The notes: generated by a model not told the origin, from the sequence alone. A stretch of DNA of 64,000 bases from Rhodococcus sp. KRD197 (GCF_017168235.1 NZ_JABFAO010000016.1:1-64000), one strand, 5' to 3'. Counted from the stretch's first letter, positions 36,863-49,004 are shown. Made by a program: numbers and translations.

Positions 36863-37554
36863 CAGCAGAGGGACAGGCGGTGACGGAGGAGGCGCAACCG
36901 CCACGTCGGTCGAGGGTTGCCGCGATTCCGGTTGCCCTGTTGCTTGTGGCGGCGGCGTGCCTGTGGGGTAGTTCGCGGATGACGTGGATCCGGGTCGTGT
37001 CCTTCGACGGCTTGGGGGAGGCGCGATCGACGGATCTCGACGGTGGTACGTGGGCTGCGGCGACCACTCCGCTGGCGTTGGCTCTGGTGGCTGCAGTCGC
37101 GGCGTCGTTCGCAGTTCGGGGATGGGCGTCGCGCATTCTCGCGGCGCTGGTCGGCCTGGTTGCCGTTGCCGCCGCGATTCCCGCCGTCGATGCGCTCTTC
37201 GGCGAGGTATCAGCGGGCAAGGCAGCCACTCTCGCCGAGCTCCCCGGCCGGGCGGAAGTGGTTTCCACCAGTGTCTCTGCGACGCCGGCGATCCTCGCTG
37301 TGGTCGGTGCGGTGTGCGCGTTCGGTGCGGCGGTGACGTTGGCTCGGAAACCGACCACACGGAAGGTACTGTCTTCCAAGTACGACGCCCCGGCCTCGCG
37401 ACGGGATGAGGTTGCCAAGCGCGCGAAGACCGCGTCGGAGCGTGCGGCCGAAAATGGAGAGGGGGAAGACTTGACCGAGCGGATGTTGTGGGATGCCCTG
37501 GATGCGGGCGAAGACCCCACCGATCGGTCCGGCCCCCGGAGTTCGGAAGACTGA
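36859..37554 (+). CDS. Trp biosynthesis-associated membrane protein
   Basis: 231 residues with four hydrophobic segments: [55 protein letters not shown] and [21 protein letters not shown]. The SSRMTWIRV segment after helix 1 is typical of the actinobacterial family always found between trpE and trpC. Function unknown. The C-terminal 60 residues are charged and cytoplasmic. The GTG at 36859 overlaps the trpE stop; GTG 36880 is an alternative. Confidence 0.88.
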   Translation: MTAEGQAVTEEAQPPRRSRVAAIPVALLLVAAACLWGSSRMTWIRVVSFDGLGEARSTDLDGGTWAAATTPLALALVAAVAASFAVRGWASRILAALVGLVAVAAAIPAVDALFGEVSAGKAATLAELPGRAEVVSTSVSATPAILAVVGAVCAFGAAVTLARKPTTRKVLSSKYDAPASRRDEVAKRAKTASERAAENGEGEDLTERMLWDALDAGEDPTDRSGPRSSED

Positions 37555-37630
37555 AAGCGCCCACTACGCTAGGGATGGCCTCGATGAGTTTCCTCACATC
37601 AGGTCACCGATGGAAAGGACTCGGGTCACC

Positions 37631-38440
37631 ATGACTGTTCTCGATTCGATTCTGGACGGTGTGCGCGCCGACGTTGCTGCACGCGAATCGGTGATCGATT
37701 TCACGGCCGTCAAGGCCGCGGCCGCCAAGGCGCCCGCCCCGCTCAATGCGACGGCGGCGCTGCACGAAGACGGCATCGGCGTGATCGCCGAAGTCAAACG
37801 CGCGAGCCCGTCGAAGGGTGCGCTTGCCGATATCGGCGACCCGGCAAAGTTGGCTCAGGCCTACGAGCAGGGTGGGGCGCGAATCATCAGCGTTCTCACC
37901 GAGGAGCGGCGTTTTCACGGTTCGCTCGCTGACCTCGACGCTGTTCGCAAAGCGGTGAACATACCTGTATTGCGCAAGGACTTCATTGTCGGGCCGTACC
38001 AGATCCACGAAGCTCGTGCGCACGGTGCCGACGTCATCCTGCTGATCGTGGCGGCGCTGGAGCAGGATGCGCTCGCGTCGCTGCTGGACCGAACCGAGTC
38101 GCTCGGCATGACCGCGCTGGTGGAAGTACACACCGAGGCCGAAGCCGATCGCGCGCTCGAAGCGGGCGCCAGCGTCATCGGTATCAACGCGCGCAATCTC
38201 AAGACTCTCGAAATCGACCGTGACAGTTTCGGCCGAATCGCTCCCGGGTTGCCCAGTGAGGTCATCCGAGTCGCCGAGTCGGGTGTGCGCGGTACAGCGG
38301 ACCTGCTTGCGTATGCGGGCGCCGGAGCCGACGCTGTTCTCGTCGGTGAAGGCCTGGTCACCAGTGGTGATCCGCGTACGGCGGTATCGGACTTGGTGAC
38401 GGCGGGCACCCATCCGTCCTGCCCCAAACCTGCTCGCTGA
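37631..38440 (+). CDS. trpC: Indole-3-glycerol phosphate synthase TrpC
   Basis: 269-residue barrel enzyme that closes the indole ring from CdRP. Catalytic segments: [13 protein letters not shown] (Glu and Lys), [50 protein letters not shown] and VAESGV. I chose ATG 37631, because the frame's earlier start at 37493 would run into the membrane-protein gene. There is no fused TrpF. A 76-bp gap separates it from the membrane protein. Confidence 0.96.
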   Translation: MTVLDSILDGVRADVAARESVIDFTAVKAAAAKAPAPLNATAALHEDGIGVIAEVKRASPSKGALADIGDPAKLAQAYEQGGARIISVLTEERRFHGSLADLDAVRKAVNIPVLRKDFIVGPYQIHEARAHGADVILLIVAALEQDALASLLDRTESLGMTALVEVHTEAEADRALEAGASVIGINARNLKTLEIDRDSFGRIAPGLPSEVIRVAESGVRGTADLLAYAGAGADAVLVGEGLVTSGDPRTAVSDLVTAGTHPSCPKPAR

Positions 38441-38515
38441 CATAGTTCCCCAGCCGGGGTCGCCGGTTGCTGCCCCGAACGCCGATGCTGGGGGCTGTTG
38501 GGGCAGACTGGATGG

Positions 38516-39829
38516 GTGAGCAGCGACCTATCGACACCTCTTTCCAAAGGCGGCGATCTTCCTCGGGCGAGCCTGGGGCTGACCGACCGTAGCCCGCACG
38601 ATCCCGACGTCGGCGGCCATTTCGGAGTCTACGGCGGACGTTTCGTACCGGAGGCGCTGATGGGCGTCATCGAAGAGGTCACCGCCGAGTACGACAAGGT
38701 TCGAAGCGACAGCGAGTTTCTCGCCGAGCTCGACCGGTTGCAGCGCGACTACACCGGTCGGCCGTCGCCGGTGTTCGAAGCTACGCGTCTGTCGGAGCAC
38801 GCGGGTGGAGCCCGCATCCTGCTCAAGCGGGAAGATCTCAATCACACGGGTTCGCACAAGATCAACAATGTTCTCGGGCAGGTGCTGCTCGCGAAGCGAA
38901 TGGGTAAAACGCGGGTCATCGCCGAAACAGGTGCCGGTCAACACGGTGTTGCCACCGCAACTGCGTGCGCATTGCTCGGACTCGAATGTGTCGTTTACAT
39001 GGGCGAGGTCGACACCGAGCGTCAGGCGCTCAATGTCGCCCGCATGAGACTGCTCGGATCGTCCGTCGTCGCGGTCAAATCCGGCTCGCGCACCTTGAAG
39101 GACGCAATCAACGAAGCGCTCCGCGACTGGGTTGCACACGCCGACGACACCTACTACTGCTTCGGCACAGTGGCAGGTCCGCATCCCTTCCCGGCAATGG
39201 TCCGCGACTTTCAGCGCATCATCGGCCTGGAGGCGCGAGCGCAGGTCTTGGCCTCGACCGGTCGTCTACCTGACGCGATCGCGGCGTGCGTCGGCGGCGG
39301 ATCGAATGCGATCGGAATCTTCCACGCATTCATCGACGATCCGTCCGTACGCCTCGTGGGATTCGAAGCTGCCGGCGACGGCGTCGAAACCGGTCGGCAC
39401 GCGGCCACCATCAGTGGGGGCTCGCCCGGCACGCTGCACGGAACGTATTCCTACCTGTTGCAGGACGAGGACGGGCAAACCGTGGAAAGTCACTCCATCT
39501 CTGCCGGTCTCGACTATCCAGGGGTCGGTCCCGAGCACTCTCACCTGCACGACATCGGTCGGGCCGAATACCGGGGTATCACCGATACCGAGGCAATGGA
39601 GGCATTCCGGCTGCTGAGCCGGACCGAGGGAATCATTCCTGCGATCGAATCCGCCCACGCCGTGGCCGGAGCATTGAAGCTGGGACAGGAGATGGGTCCG
39701 GACGCGATCATCCTCGTGAACCTCTCCGGACGTGGTGACAAAGACGTGGACACCGCCGCCGAGTGGTTCGGGCTGGTGGACGCCCGCGGCGAAGCCAAGG
39801 TCGACGACGAAAAGGGTGAGCCAGCATGA
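38516..39829 (+). CDS. trpB: Tryptophan synthase beta chain TrpB
   Basis: PLP enzyme joining indole and serine. The PLP lysine is in [19 protein letters not shown], the phosphate loop is [10 protein letters not shown], and [11 protein letters not shown] and [11 protein letters not shown] are conserved. The start is uncertain: GTG 38516 gives VSSDLSTP and 437 residues; TTG 38498 would add six residues. The 75-bp gap after trpC contains a weak stem CTGCCCC/GGGGCAG (38470-38476 with 38500-38506). The stop overlaps trpA. Confidence 0.96.
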   Translation: MSSDLSTPLSKGGDLPRASLGLTDRSPHDPDVGGHFGVYGGRFVPEALMGVIEEVTAEYDKVRSDSEFLAELDRLQRDYTGRPSPVFEATRLSEHAGGARILLKREDLNHTGSHKINNVLGQVLLAKRMGKTRVIAETGAGQHGVATATACALLGLECVVYMGEVDTERQALNVARMRLLGSSVVAVKSGSRTLKDAINEALRDWVAHADDTYYCFGTVAGPHPFPAMVRDFQRIIGLEARAQVLASTGRLPDAIAACVGGGSNAIGIFHAFIDDPSVRLVGFEAAGDGVETGRHAATISGGSPGTLHGTYSYLLQDEDGQTVESHSISAGLDYPGVGPEHSHLHDIGRAEYRGITDTEAMEAFRLLSRTEGIIPAIESAHAVAGALKLGQEMGPDAIILVNLSGRGDKDVDTAAEWFGLVDARGEAKVDDEKGEPA

Positions 39830-40629
39830 CCGAACGGCGTTCCAGGCTCGCGGATACATTCGACAAGTGCCGTGCCGAAAACCGCGCTGCACTGGTCGGA
39901 TATCTCCCTGCGGGGTTCCCGACCGTCCCCAAGTCCATCGAGGTGTTCGAGACGATGGTCGCGAACGGATGCGACATCGTCGAGGTCGGAATTCCCTACT
40001 CGGACCCCGTGATGGACGGCCCGACGATCCAAGCCGCAGCCGACACAGCCTTACGTGCAGGGGCGCGGGTGCGCGATGTGTTCACCGTCGTCGAGAAGGT
40101 GTCGGCCGCAGGTGGCAAGGCCGTCGTGATGACGTACTGGAATCTGGTGATGCACTACGGGGTCGATGCGTTCGCGCGCGATCTGGCTGCAGCAGGTGGG
40201 CTGGGGATCATCACGCCCGACCTCATTCCGGACGAGGCCGGCGCGTGGATCGAGGCGTCGGATGCTCACGATCTCGACCGCATCTTTCTCCTCGCCCCGT
40301 CCTCGACGGAGGAGCGAATCGCGAGCACTGTCGCGGCGAGCCGCGGCTTCGTCTACGCCGCATCGACCATGGGTGTCACCGGTGCGCGTGACGCGGTGTC
40401 CTCCGCGGCACCGGAATTGACCGAGCGGATACGCCGTCACTCGGACATTCCGGTCGGTGTCGGTCTCGGTGTCCGGTCCGGTGCACAGGCAGCCGAGATA
40501 GCGCAGTACGCCGACGCGGTCATTGTCGGATCCGCGCTGGTCACCGCCGTGGACAACGGTCTGGGCGCGGTCGCCGAACTCACGAGCGAACTCGCCGAGG
40601 GTGTTCGTTCGGCTAGCCTGGCTTCGTGA
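39826..40629 (+). CDS. trpA: Tryptophan synthase alpha chain TrpA
   Basis: 267-residue barrel subunit cleaving indole-3-glycerol phosphate and passing indole to TrpB. Catalytic Glu and Asp are in [42 protein letters not shown]-like and GVGLGVRSG segments follow. The ATG overlaps the trpB stop by ATGA, and the trpA stop overlaps the lgt GTG, so lipoprotein modification and tryptophan synthesis are co-transcribed. Confidence 0.96.
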   Translation: MTERRSRLADTFDKCRAENRAALVGYLPAGFPTVPKSIEVFETMVANGCDIVEVGIPYSDPVMDGPTIQAAADTALRAGARVRDVFTVVEKVSAAGGKAVVMTYWNLVMHYGVDAFARDLAAAGGLGIITPDLIPDEAGAWIEASDAHDLDRIFLLAPSSTEERIASTVAASRGFVYAASTMGVTGARDAVSSAAPELTERIRRHSDIPVGVGLGVRSGAQAAEIAQYADAVIVGSALVTAVDNGLGAVAELTSELAEGVRSASLAS

Positions 40630-41699
40630 TCACCGGCATGTCGCCTTCGACGGCAATTCTCGCGTACATTCCAAGCCCGCCACAGGGCGTCTGGTACATA
40701 GGGCCGATCGCATTGCGGGCCTACGCACTGTTCATCATCGCCGGTATCGTCGTCGCCGTCGTCTGGGGTGATCGACGATGGGTCGCCCGTGGGGGAACAA
40801 AGGGCACAGTTCTCGACGTCGCGGTGTGGGCAGTGCCGTTCGGTCTGCTCGGTGGCCGTCTTTACCATGTCGCAACAGACTGGAGCACCTACTTCGGTCC
40901 GGGCGGTGATCCGGTGCAAGCTCTGGCGATCTGGAACGGCGGTCTCGGGATCTGGGGTGCGGTCGCGCTCGGTGGCGTCGGAGCCTGGATTGCATGTCGC
41001 CGACGAGGAATCCCGCTACCGGCCTTCGGTGATGCCGTAGCGCCGCCGATCTTGCTTGCGCAAGCCATCGGTCGCCTCGGCAATTACTTCAACCAGGAAC
41101 TGTACGGCCGCGAGACCACCAGGCCGTGGGGTCTCGAGATCTACCAGCGCGTCGACGACTCCGGTCGAGTCGACTCCCTGGCCGGGGTATCGACCGGTTT
41201 CGTGGACAAAGTCGTGCACCCGACGTTCCTGTACGAGATGCTGTGGAGCCTCGCTGTCGTTGTGCTGCTGGTGATCGTGGACCGCCGCTACGCCATCGGG
41301 CACGGCCGGTTGTTCGCGCTGTACGTGGCGGGCTACTGCGCCGGCCGATTCTGGGTCGAGCTGCTCCGCGACGACTACGCGACCGAGATCGCCGGCATCC
41401 GCATCAACACCTTCACTGCGGGCATCGTGTTCGTCCTCGCTGTCGTGTACATCGTGCTGGCGAAGAAGGGACGAGAGGACCCGGAAACTCTGCGGTCGAA
41501 CGACGACGTCCGCGAAACCGAAGACAGTGTGGACACCGATTCGGTAGAAGGCGATTCCGTGGACACCGGTTCCGTGGACACCGAGGCCGTGGACACCGAT
41601 TCCGTGGACACCGAGGCCGTCGGGAGCAACGTAGTCAACGGCACTCCGGGAGCAGCCGACCCGGATGAAAAGTCGAAACGCAACGAGGAGCACACATGA
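40626..41699 (+). CDS. lgt: Prolipoprotein diacylglyceryl transferase Lgt with repetitive acidic tail
   Basis: Inner-membrane enzyme that attaches diacylglycerol to lipoprotein cysteines. About seven membrane helices; the active-site loop reads WNGGLGIWGAVAL and the signature QAIGRLGNYFNQELYGRET, then HPTFLYEML. 357 residues, longer than the usual about 290, because of a cytoplasmic C-terminal tail. That tail holds six units of a five-residue V-D-T-(D/G/E)-(S/A) repeat encoded by 15-bp DNA repeats at 41529-41618. The start is GTG 40626, overlapping trpA. The stop overlaps the TM2 gene. Confidence 0.95.
   Translation: MITGMSPSTAILAYIPSPPQGVWYIGPIALRAYALFIIAGIVVAVVWGDRRWVARGGTKGTVLDVAVWAVPFGLLGGRLYHVATDWSTYFGPGGDPVQALAIWNGGLGIWGAVALGGVGAWIACRRRGIPLPAFGDAVAPPILLAQAIGRLGNYFNQELYGRETTRPWGLEIYQRVDDSGRVDSLAGVSTGFVDKVVHPTFLYEMLWSLAVVVLLVIVDRRYAIGHGRLFALYVAGYCAGRFWVELLRDDYATEIAGIRINTFTAGIVFVLAVVYIVLAKKGREDPETLRSNDDVRETEDSVDTDSVEGDSVDTGSVDTEAVDTDSVDTEAVGSNVVNGTPGAADPDEKSKRNEEHT
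41529..41618 (+). repeat. Six 15-bp repeats coding the Lgt acidic tail
   Basis: Units of the form GTGGACACCGATTCC recur every 15 bp starting at 41529, 41544 (degenerate), 41559, 41574, 41589 and 41604. Each codes Val-Asp-Thr-Asp/Gly/Glu-Ser/Ala, keeping frame. The near-identical DNA of the later units suggests recent slippage and a variable copy number between strains. Confidence 0.85.
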
Positions 41700-42649
41700 C
41701 CGAGTCAGGTGACAAGTCAGGATCCGACGATACGTCGCGGTTCGAGGACAGCTCTGGTTCCGCCAACCCGTCGGAATCCGACCCACAAACGCGGCCCGAG
41801 TTCGGTTCCGCATTCGACTACGACGCGACCGCAGAGGCGTCGTTGTCGGCGCCACCCGCGACCTCCGACGTCGGACCCGTCACCGGCGCTACAGGTTCCG
41901 GTTCCGGATCCGGCCCGGGTTGGGACGTGCACTCCGGAGTAGGTAACGGTCCCGGATGGGGCGAAACTCCGAGCTATCCGCCGCCCAGCGCATCCGAGAC
42001 GGCGCCGATCTCCGACAAGGGGCAGGGCGCGGACGACACCGATCAGACGGGACCGCAGCAGGCATCGTCGATCAGCTTCGACAAGCCCGGCCGCGATGAC
42101 AGCAACCGTGACGACACCCCCGGCGGCTACGGGGGAGGGTGGACCGGTTCGGCCCAGGGCCCGGTGTACGGGCCGCCGGATCCGAATTACTCGCAGAGCG
42201 AGCAGCAGCAGGGATACCCGCCTCCGGGAGCTGGCTACAGCGGTCAACAGGGTTACAGCGGCCAGCAGGGTTACAGCGGCCAGCAGGGCTATGGCGGTCA
42301 GCAGGGTTACAGCGGTCAGCAGGGCTATGGCCCACCACCCGGGTATCCGGTGCCCGGCGGCTACCCGGGTGGGCCATACGCAGTGGATCCGGCAGCGCCC
42401 TACGGCCGTCACCCCATGACCGGCGAACCCTACTCCGACAAGTCCAAATTGACCGGCGGACTTCTCGGGATTCTGCTGGGTCCCTTCGGTGCAGGACGCT
42501 TCTACCTCAATCAGCCCGGAATCGCGGTCGCTCAAATCGCGGTTACCTGGCTCACGTGTGGCATCGGCGGTATCTGGCCGATCATCGACGGAATCATGAT
42601 GCTCACCGGGAACATTCGCGACGAGCATGGTCGTCCCCTGCGTGACTGA
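41696..42649 (+). CDS. TM2 domain protein with glycine/glutamine-rich repeats
   Basis: 317 residues. The first 230 are low complexity, acidic then Pro/Gly/Tyr/Gln-rich, with five copies of YSGQQG (one YGGQQG). The last 75 residues form a TM2 domain: [35 protein letters not shown], then [17 protein letters not shown], two membrane helices joined by a short turn with the D-x-x-x-x-x-x-R/G-type motif. Function unknown; TM2 proteins sit in the membrane with both ends inside. It overlaps lgt by ATGA and is the last gene before gltB. Confidence 0.85.
   Translation: MTESGDKSGSDDTSRFEDSSGSANPSESDPQTRPEFGSAFDYDATAEASLSAPPATSDVGPVTGATGSGSGSGPGWDVHSGVGNGPGWGETPSYPPPSASETAPISDKGQGADDTDQTGPQQASSISFDKPGRDDSNRDDTPGGYGGGWTGSAQGPVYGPPDPNYSQSEQQQGYPPPGAGYSGQQGYSGQQGYSGQQGYGGQQGYSGQQGYGPPPGYPVPGGYPGGPYAVDPAAPYGRHPMTGEPYSDKSKLTGGLLGILLGPFGAGRFYLNQPGIAVAQIAVTWLTCGIGGIWPIIDGIMMLTGNIRDEHGRPLRD
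42236..42325 (+). repeat. Five 18-bp repeats in the TM2 gene
   Basis: Units like TACAGCGGTCAACAGGGT start at 42236, 42254, 42272, 42290 and 42308, coding YSGQQG or YGGQQG. Differences are mostly silent third-position changes, except for unit 4 (YGGQQG). The array is in frame and could change length by slippage. Confidence 0.9.
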
Positions 42650-42900
42650 TCGCCCGCAACGAGGCTGTTGATTTACTGCTGCATCGGACGCTGCGGTACG
42701 CTGCAAATATTCGGCCACGTCGGCCGGATTCCTTCGCGGGCCAGAGCTGTCCCGGTAAGACCCGTTCGTTTCGAAAGTTCACTTGCGACCGTCGATTTTC
42801 GCAGGTGAACGTCAGCGGAGTCGCCGAGGACGCGTGGTGGCCCCGAACTGGTGCCGGACGATCCGTGAGCGCCTTCCTGGCCAAGAGGGAGGTGGCTGAC

Positions 42901-45900
42901 TTGCTGTTCTCACAACTGCCTGCGAAGCAAGGCCTGTACGACCCTGCCCAGGAAAAGGACTCCTGTGGCGTCGCCATGATCGCCGACATCGCGGGGCGCC
43001 GGTCGCACGGGATCGTCGCCGACGGAGTGCTCGCGCTGGAGAATCTGGAACACCGAGGCGCAGCAGGAGCCGAGCCGAACAGCGGAGACGGCGCCGGGAT
43101 TCTCATCCAGTTGCCCGTCGAGTTGCTGGCCTCACTGGTCGATTTCGCGCTGCCGAGCCCAACCGACGACGGTGAGAATACTTACGCTGCGGGCATCTGT
43201 TTCCTTCCGCAGGGAGTCCGTGAGAGGTCTGCCGCCGTCGAGCGAGTCGAGTCCATCGCCGTCGAGGAGGGTCTGGAGCTACTCGGCTGGCGCACTGTGG
43301 ACGTCGACCCGGACGCCGCCGATGTGGGTGTCACCGCGCTCGGTTGCATGCCGCACATGTCGTATCTCTTCGTCGCTGCTCCCGAACGCGATGGACAGCG
43401 CCCCGGCGGTCTCGAACTGGATCGTCTGGTGTTCGGTCTACGCAAGCGCGCCGAACGGGTGACGCCCGAGATCGAGGCTGCCGGAACGGGCCTGTTCTTC
43501 CCGTCGCTGTCTGCTCGCACCATCGTCTACAAGGGCATGCTCACCACGATGCAGCTGCCCCTGTACTTTCCGGACCTACGAAACCCGTTGTGCAGTAGCG
43601 CGATCGCAATCGTGCACAGCCGCTTCTCGACCAATACCTTTCCATCCTGGCCGCTTGCGCATCCGCACCGCTACCTCGCCCACAACGGCGAGATCAACAC
43701 CGTCAAGGGCAATCGAAATCGGATGCGAGCACGGGAGGCGATGCTGGCCAGCGACCTCATCCCGGGTGATCTGCGGCGTCTGTTCCCGATCTGCAATCCC
43801 GAGGGCTCCGACTCGGTCTCGCTCGACGAGGTTCTCGAGCTTCTGCATCTCGGTGGCCGCAGCGTGCCGCACGTGGTGATGATGATGGTGCCCGAGCCCT
43901 GGGAGAACCACCGAAGCATGGATCCGCAGGTGCAGGCGTTCTACCAGTTCCATGCCTCGATCATGGAGGCGTGGGACGGTCCTGCGTGTGTGACGTTCAC
44001 CGACGGCGCCTATGTTGGTGCGGTCCTCGACCGCAACGGGCTTCGGCCGGGGCGTTGGTGGAAGACCGTCGACGGTCGAGTCATTCTCGCCAGCGAAGCG
44101 GGCGTGCTCGACGTCCCACAGGCCGAGATCGTCGCCAAGGGGCGGTTGGAGCCGGGCAAGATGTTCCTCATCGACACCGCGGCGGGCCGGATGGTTCCCG
44201 ACGAAGAAATCAAGATGCAACTCGCGCTCGAACACCCGTACCAGGAGTGGCTGCATGCGGGTCTGCTCGATGTCGCGAGCCTGCCCGAGCGTGCACACGT
44301 TCAGTACAACCACGATTCGGTGGTCCGCCGGCAGGTTGCGTTCGGATACACCGAGGAAGATCTGCGTGTCGTACTGACCCCGATGGCCGCATCGGGCGGC
44401 GAACCGCTCGGTTCGATGGGAAGCGACACACCCACGGCTGTGCTCTCGCAGCGCTCGCGTCAGCTCTACGACTACTTCGTCGAGCTGTTCGCGCAGGTGA
44501 CCAATCCGCCGCTCGATTCTATTCGCGAGGAAGTCGTCACCTCACTTGCTCGCGTGATGGGCCCGGAGCAGAACCTGCTCGAGCCCACCGCCGCTTCGTG
44601 CCGCCAGATCGTGCTGTCGCGGCCGGTGCTCGACAACGACGAGCTCAACAAGATCATCCACATCGACGAGGACGGCGAGCACCCAGGACTGTCGGCGACA
44701 GTGCTGCGCGGCCTCTACGAGGTCGAGCGCGGCGGTGAGGGTCTGGCCGAGGCCATCGAGGAACTGCGGCGCAGTGCCAGCGACGCGATCGCCTCGGGCT
44801 ATCGCACCCTTGTCATCTCCGACCGAGACTCCGACCACACCTACGCACCGATTCCGTCGCTGTTGGCGACCGCCGCGGTACACCACCATCTGGTGCGCAC
44901 CAAGGAACGCACCAAGGTGGCGCTGGTGGTGGAATCGGGCGACGCTCGCGAGGTTCACCATCTCGCGCTTCTCATCGGCTACGGCGCTGCGGCAGTCAAC
45001 CCCTATCTCGCCATGGAATCGATCGAGGACCTCGTGGCAGAGGGAGAGCTCACCGGCGTCGAATCGACTGTTGCGGTGCGCAATTACCTGTATGGGTTGG
45101 GCAAAGGCGTGCTGAAGGTGATGTCGAAGATGGGCATCTCGACGGTGGGTTCGTACACCGGAGCGCAGGTGTTCGAAGCCATCGGTCTCGACAAGGAAGT
45201 CGTACGGGAGTACTTCAAGGGCACGGTGAGCACGCTCGGCGGTGTCGGGCTGGACGTGCTGGCCGAAGAGGTCAAGGTTCGGCACCGTCGTGCCTACCCG
45301 GAGAACCCGACCGATCGCGTGCATCGTCGACTCGACATCGGGGGCGAATACCAGTTCCGCCGTGAGGGCGAGCTGCATCTGTTCACACCGGAAACGGTGT
45401 TCCTCTTGCAGCACGCGACGCGGACCGGCCGCTACGACGTGTTCCAGAAGTACAGCAGCGAGGTCGATCGACTCACCCGCGAAGGCGGAGCGCTGCGTGG
45501 ACTGTTCGGATTCAAGGACGGTGTGCGTGAGCCCGTGCCGCTGGACGAGGTCGAATCGGCGGAGGCGATCGTCACCCGGTTCAACACGGGTGCGATGAGC
45601 TACGGTTCGATCTCGGCCGAAGCCCACGAGACCATGGCTGTGGCGATGAACAGGCTCGGTGGACGCTCGAATTCGGGCGAGGGCGGTGAGGACACGGATC
45701 GGCTGTACGACGACGAGCGTCGAAGCGCGGTCAAGCAGGTCGCGAGCGGTCGTTTCGGTGTCACCAGCGACTACCTCGTCAATGCGACCGATATTCAGAT
45801 CAAGATGGCGCAGGGAGCCAAACCCGGTGAGGGCGGCCAATTGCCGGGCTTCAAGGTCTACCCCTGGGTTGCGAAGACACGCCATTCCACGCCCGGAGTC

Positions 45901-47484
45901 GGCTTGATCTCGCCGCCACCGCATCACGACATCTATTCGATCGAGGACCTCGCGCAGCTCATTCACGATCTGAAGAACGCCAACGACAAGGCCCGGGTTC
46001 ACGTCAAGCTCGTCAGCTCGGTCGGTGTCGGAACCGTCGCCACCGGCGTCAGCAAGGCTCACGCCGACGTGGTACTCATCTCCGGTTACGACGGTGGCAC
46101 CGGCGCAGCGCCACTGACCTCGCTCAAACATGCCGGCGCGCCATGGGAGATCGGTCTCGCCGATGCGCAGCAGACCCTGGTGCTCAACGGTTTGCGCGAC
46201 AGGATCACCGTCCAGTGCGACGGCGGGCTGCGAACGGGCCGCGACGTCATCATCGCTGCCCTCCTCGGCGCCGAGGAGTTCGGCTTCTCCACAGCACCGC
46301 TCATCGTGTCCGGCTGCATCATGATGCGCGTCTGCCACCTCGACACCTGCCCGGTGGGGGTGGCTACCCAGAATCCCGAACTGCGAAAACGATTCACCGG
46401 CAAGCCCGAGTTCGTGGAGGACTTCTTCCGATTCGTGGCCGAGGATGTGCGTCGCTATCTGGCTCAGCTGGGCTTTCGCAGTATCGACGAGGCGGTCGGC
46501 CACGCGGATGCCCTCGAGACCGCCGAAGGGGTCGCGCACTGGAAGAGCAAGGGACTGGACCTGTCTCCGATCTTCGCGATGCCCAAGGATCCACACGGCG
46601 CGCCGATGACTCAGCGTCGTCGTCTACGCGGACAGGACCATGGACTCGACCTGGCGCTGGACCGGACGCTGATTCAGCTCGCCGAGGGCGCGCTCGAAGA
46701 CGCGCACCCGGTCAAGCTCGAACTGCCGGTGCGCAACGTCAACCGCACCGTCGGAACGTTGTTGGGCTCCGAGGTGACTCGCCGGTACGGGGGAGCGGGA
46801 TTGCCGGATGACACGGTCCGCATCGAACTCACCGGTTCCGCGGGGCAGTCGCTCGGAGCTTTCCTACCTCCGGGCATCACCATCGATCTTGTCGGCGACG
46901 CCAACGACTATGTGGGCAAGGGTCTTTCCGGCGGTCGACTGATCGTGCGGCCGTCTCCCGATGCGACGTTCGTCGCCGAGGACAACGTCATCGCCGGCAA
47001 CACCATCCTCTATGGTGCGACCGCAGGAGAGGTGTTCCTTCGTGGACGTGTGGGAGAGCGCTTCGCGGTGCGCAACTCGGGCGCGACAGCGGTCAACGAA
47101 GGCGTCGGTGACCATGCGTTCGAGTACATGACGGGTGGCCGTGTGGTGGTGCTCGGGCCCACCGGGCGAAACATGGCGGCAGGGATGTCGGGCGGCATCG
47201 CCTACGTCCTCGGTTTGGACGAGAGCCAGGTCAACATGGCCATGGTGTCGCTGCAGAAGCCGAATCCCGACGACCTAGCGTGGCTCAAGGACACCGTCGG
47301 CGATCACCTTGCCTGGACGGGTTCGGCAGTGGCTGCGTCGCTGCTCGCCGACTGGCCGCGGCGGTCGGCATCGTTCACCAAAATCATGCCCGTCGATTAC
47401 CAGCGGGTGCTGGAGGCGACATCGATGGCGCGCGCCGAAGGGCGCGACGTCGATTCTGCGATCATGGAGGCAGCACGTGGCTGA
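42901..47484 (+). CDS. gltB: Glutamate synthase large subunit GltB
   Basis: Makes glutamate from 2-oxoglutarate and glutamine. 1527 residues with my start. Order: N-terminal glutaminase with nucleophile Cys22 in [12 protein letters not shown], the central domain, the FMN-binding synthase barrel ([28 protein letters not shown], then [24 protein letters not shown]), the 3Fe-4S cysteines [19 protein letters not shown], and the C-terminal GXGXG helix ([27 protein letters not shown]). I chose TTG 42901, preceded by GAGGGAGGT and leaving a 21-residue propeptide before Cys22; the GTG at 42805 lacks such a site. The stop overlaps gltD by 8 bp. Confidence 0.95.
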   Translation: MLFSQLPAKQGLYDPAQEKDSCGVAMIADIAGRRSHGIVADGVLALENLEHRGAAGAEPNSGDGAGILIQLPVELLASLVDFALPSPTDDGENTYAAGICFLPQGVRERSAAVERVESIAVEEGLELLGWRTVDVDPDAADVGVTALGCMPHMSYLFVAAPERDGQRPGGLELDRLVFGLRKRAERVTPEIEAAGTGLFFPSLSARTIVYKGMLTTMQLPLYFPDLRNPLCSSAIAIVHSRFSTNTFPSWPLAHPHRYLAHNGEINTVKGNRNRMRAREAMLASDLIPGDLRRLFPICNPEGSDSVSLDEVLELLHLGGRSVPHVVMMMVPEPWENHRSMDPQVQAFYQFHASIMEAWDGPACVTFTDGAYVGAVLDRNGLRPGRWWKTVDGRVILASEAGVLDVPQAEIVAKGRLEPGKMFLIDTAAGRMVPDEEIKMQLALEHPYQEWLHAGLLDVASLPERAHVQYNHDSVVRRQVAFGYTEEDLRVVLTPMAASGGEPLGSMGSDTPTAVLSQRSRQLYDYFVELFAQVTNPPLDSIREEVVTSLARVMGPEQNLLEPTAASCRQIVLSRPVLDNDELNKIIHIDEDGEHPGLSATVLRGLYEVERGGEGLAEAIEELRRSASDAIASGYRTLVISDRDSDHTYAPIPSLLATAAVHHHLVRTKERTKVALVVESGDAREVHHLALLIGYGAAAVNPYLAMESIEDLVAEGELTGVESTVAVRNYLYGLGKGVLKVMSKMGISTVGSYTGAQVFEAIGLDKEVVREYFKGTVSTLGGVGLDVLAEEVKVRHRRAYPENPTDRVHRRLDIGGEYQFRREGELHLFTPETVFLLQHATRTGRYDVFQKYSSEVDRLTREGGALRGLFGFKDGVREPVPLDEVESAEAIVTRFNTGAMSYGSISAEAHETMAVAMNRLGGRSNSGEGGEDTDRLYDDERRSAVKQVASGRFGVTSDYLVNATDIQIKMAQGAKPGEGGQLPGFKVYPWVAKTRHSTPGVGLISPPPHHDIYSIEDLAQLIHDLKNANDKARVHVKLVSSVGVGTVATGVSKAHADVVLISGYDGGTGAAPLTSLKHAGAPWEIGLADAQQTLVLNGLRDRITVQCDGGLRTGRDVIIAALLGAEEFGFSTAPLIVSGCIMMRVCHLDTCPVGVATQNPELRKRFTGKPEFVEDFFRFVAEDVRRYLAQLGFRSIDEAVGHADALETAEGVAHWKSKGLDLSPIFAMPKDPHGAPMTQRRRLRGQDHGLDLALDRTLIQLAEGALEDAHPVKLELPVRNVNRTVGTLLGSEVTRRYGGAGLPDDTVRIELTGSAGQSLGAFLPPGITIDLVGDANDYVGKGLSGGRLIVRPSPDATFVAEDNVIAGNTILYGATAGEVFLRGRVGERFAVRNSGATAVNEGVGDHAFEYMTGGRVVVLGPTGRNMAAGMSGGIAYVLGLDESQVNMAMVSLQKPNPDDLAWLKDTVGDHLAWTGSAVAASLLADWPRRSASFTKIMPVDYQRVLEATSMARAEGRDVDSAIMEAARG

Positions 47485-48982
47485 TCCGCGAGGTTTTCTC
47501 GAAGTTGCACGGCAGGAGGCCGCGAAGCGGCCGGTCGCCGAGCGTGTCAAGGACTGGAACGAGGTCTACTCCCAGCAGCCCGCTTCCGAGCGTGCCGAGG
47601 ATGTATCGGTTCAGGCGCGTCGGTGCATGGACTGCGGAATCCCGTTCTGTCACTCCGGAACTGCAGGTTGCCCGCTGGGCAATCTGATTCCCGAGTGGAA
47701 CGATCTCGTTCGGCGTGGCCGGTGGGATGCGGCCAGCGATCGCCTGCACGCGACCAACAACTTTCCCGAATTCACCGGCCGGGTCTGTCCTGCGCCGTGC
47801 GAGTCTGCGTGCGTGCTCTCGATTTCCGAGAGTGAGACCGGTGGCAGCGTGACGATCAAGCGCATCGAGCAGACCATCGCCGATCTGGCGTGGGATTCGG
47901 GCTCGGTCGTGCCGCAGGCGCCGACGATCAACACGGGCAAGCGCGTGGCCGTCGTCGGTTCCGGGCCGGCCGGCCTGGCTGCCGCGCAACAGCTTACCCG
48001 CGCGGGCCACGATGTGACCGTCTACGAGCGCGACGATCGGCTCGGTGGTCTGCTCCGGTACGGGATTCCTCAGTTCAAGCTCGAAAAGTCCGTGCTGGAT
48101 CAGCGGTTGATGCAGATGCGGGCCGAGGGAACCCATTTCGTCACCGACTGTGAGGTGGGCGTCGATTTCACCGTCGAGCAGCTGCAGCAGACATACGACG
48201 CGGTCATCTTGGCGGTAGGGGCTCTGCGGGCGCGGGACAACACCGAGGTCGAGGGACGCGAACTCGACGGTATTCACTTGGCGATGGAGCACCTGGTGCC
48301 CTCGAACAAGGAGTGTGAGGGCGACGGTCCGACGTCCATCACAGCTAAGGACAAGCACGTCGTCATCATCGGTGGCGGTGACACCGGGGCCGATTGCCTC
48401 GGAACGGCGCATCGACAAGGTGCGGCGTCGGTGACTCAGCTCGACTACAACCAACCGCTGCCGGACATGCGCGACGATTCGACATCGCCGTGGCCTGCGT
48501 GGCCACTGGTGCTGCGAACCTCGCCCGCGCACGCCGAGGGTGGCGTGGTCCGTCATCAGGTTGCGGTGCAACGGTTCTTGGGTGACGGCAACGGCCACGT
48601 TCGCGCGATGGTGCTGGCGGAGGTGGAGGTGCAGCGCGACGAGGACGGTCGGCGGATCATCACCCCGATCGGGGAGGAGATCGAACTTCCCTGTGACCTG
48701 GCACTGTTCGCGATCGGTTTCGAGGGTGTCGAACACGGACAGCTGCTCGATGATTACGGGCTGACGCTGACACGTCGGGGCTCGCTCTCGTGCGGGACCG
48801 ACTGGCAGACGAGCGCGCCCGGCGTGTTCGTCTGCGGTGACGCGCACCGAGGTGCCTCGCTCGTGGTGTGGGCTATCGCGGAGGGGCGGTCCGCCGCGCA
48901 CGGCGTCGACGCCTTCCTCACCGGACGGTCGGATCTGCCGTCTCCGGTGCACCCGACGGCACTGCCGCTCGCGGTGGTCTGA
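47477..48982 (+). CDS. gltD: Glutamate synthase small subunit GltD
   Basis: NADPH-dependent FAD/iron-sulfur subunit passing electrons to GltB. 501 residues. The N-terminal cysteine sets are [20 protein letters not shown] and CPAPCESAC (two 4Fe-4S clusters); the FAD loop is [14 protein letters not shown]; the NADPH loop is [13 protein letters not shown]; the C-terminal FAD contact is [19 protein letters not shown]. The GTG at 47477 overlaps the gltB stop. The longer frame from 47309 is inside gltB and rejected. Confidence 0.96.
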   Translation: MADPRGFLEVARQEAAKRPVAERVKDWNEVYSQQPASERAEDVSVQARRCMDCGIPFCHSGTAGCPLGNLIPEWNDLVRRGRWDAASDRLHATNNFPEFTGRVCPAPCESACVLSISESETGGSVTIKRIEQTIADLAWDSGSVVPQAPTINTGKRVAVVGSGPAGLAAAQQLTRAGHDVTVYERDDRLGGLLRYGIPQFKLEKSVLDQRLMQMRAEGTHFVTDCEVGVDFTVEQLQQTYDAVILAVGALRARDNTEVEGRELDGIHLAMEHLVPSNKECEGDGPTSITAKDKHVVIIGGGDTGADCLGTAHRQGAASVTQLDYNQPLPDMRDDSTSPWPAWPLVLRTSPAHAEGGVVRHQVAVQRFLGDGNGHVRAMVLAEVEVQRDEDGRRIITPIGEEIELPCDLALFAIGFEGVEHGQLLDDYGLTLTRRGSLSCGTDWQTSAPGVFVCGDAHRGASLVVWAIAEGRSAAHGVDAFLTGRSDLPSPVHPTALPLAVV

Positions 48983-48987
48983 CTGTT

Positions 48988-49004
48988 CTCCGGAAGCGCC
49001 GGAG
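48988..49004 (+). terminator. Short hairpin after gltD
   Basis: CTCCGG, loop AAGCG, CCGGAG: a 6-bp perfect GC-rich stem starting 6 bp after the gltD stop. No T-run follows, so it is a weak candidate for an intrinsic terminator in an actinobacterium, where U-less hairpins are common. Confidence 0.35.
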
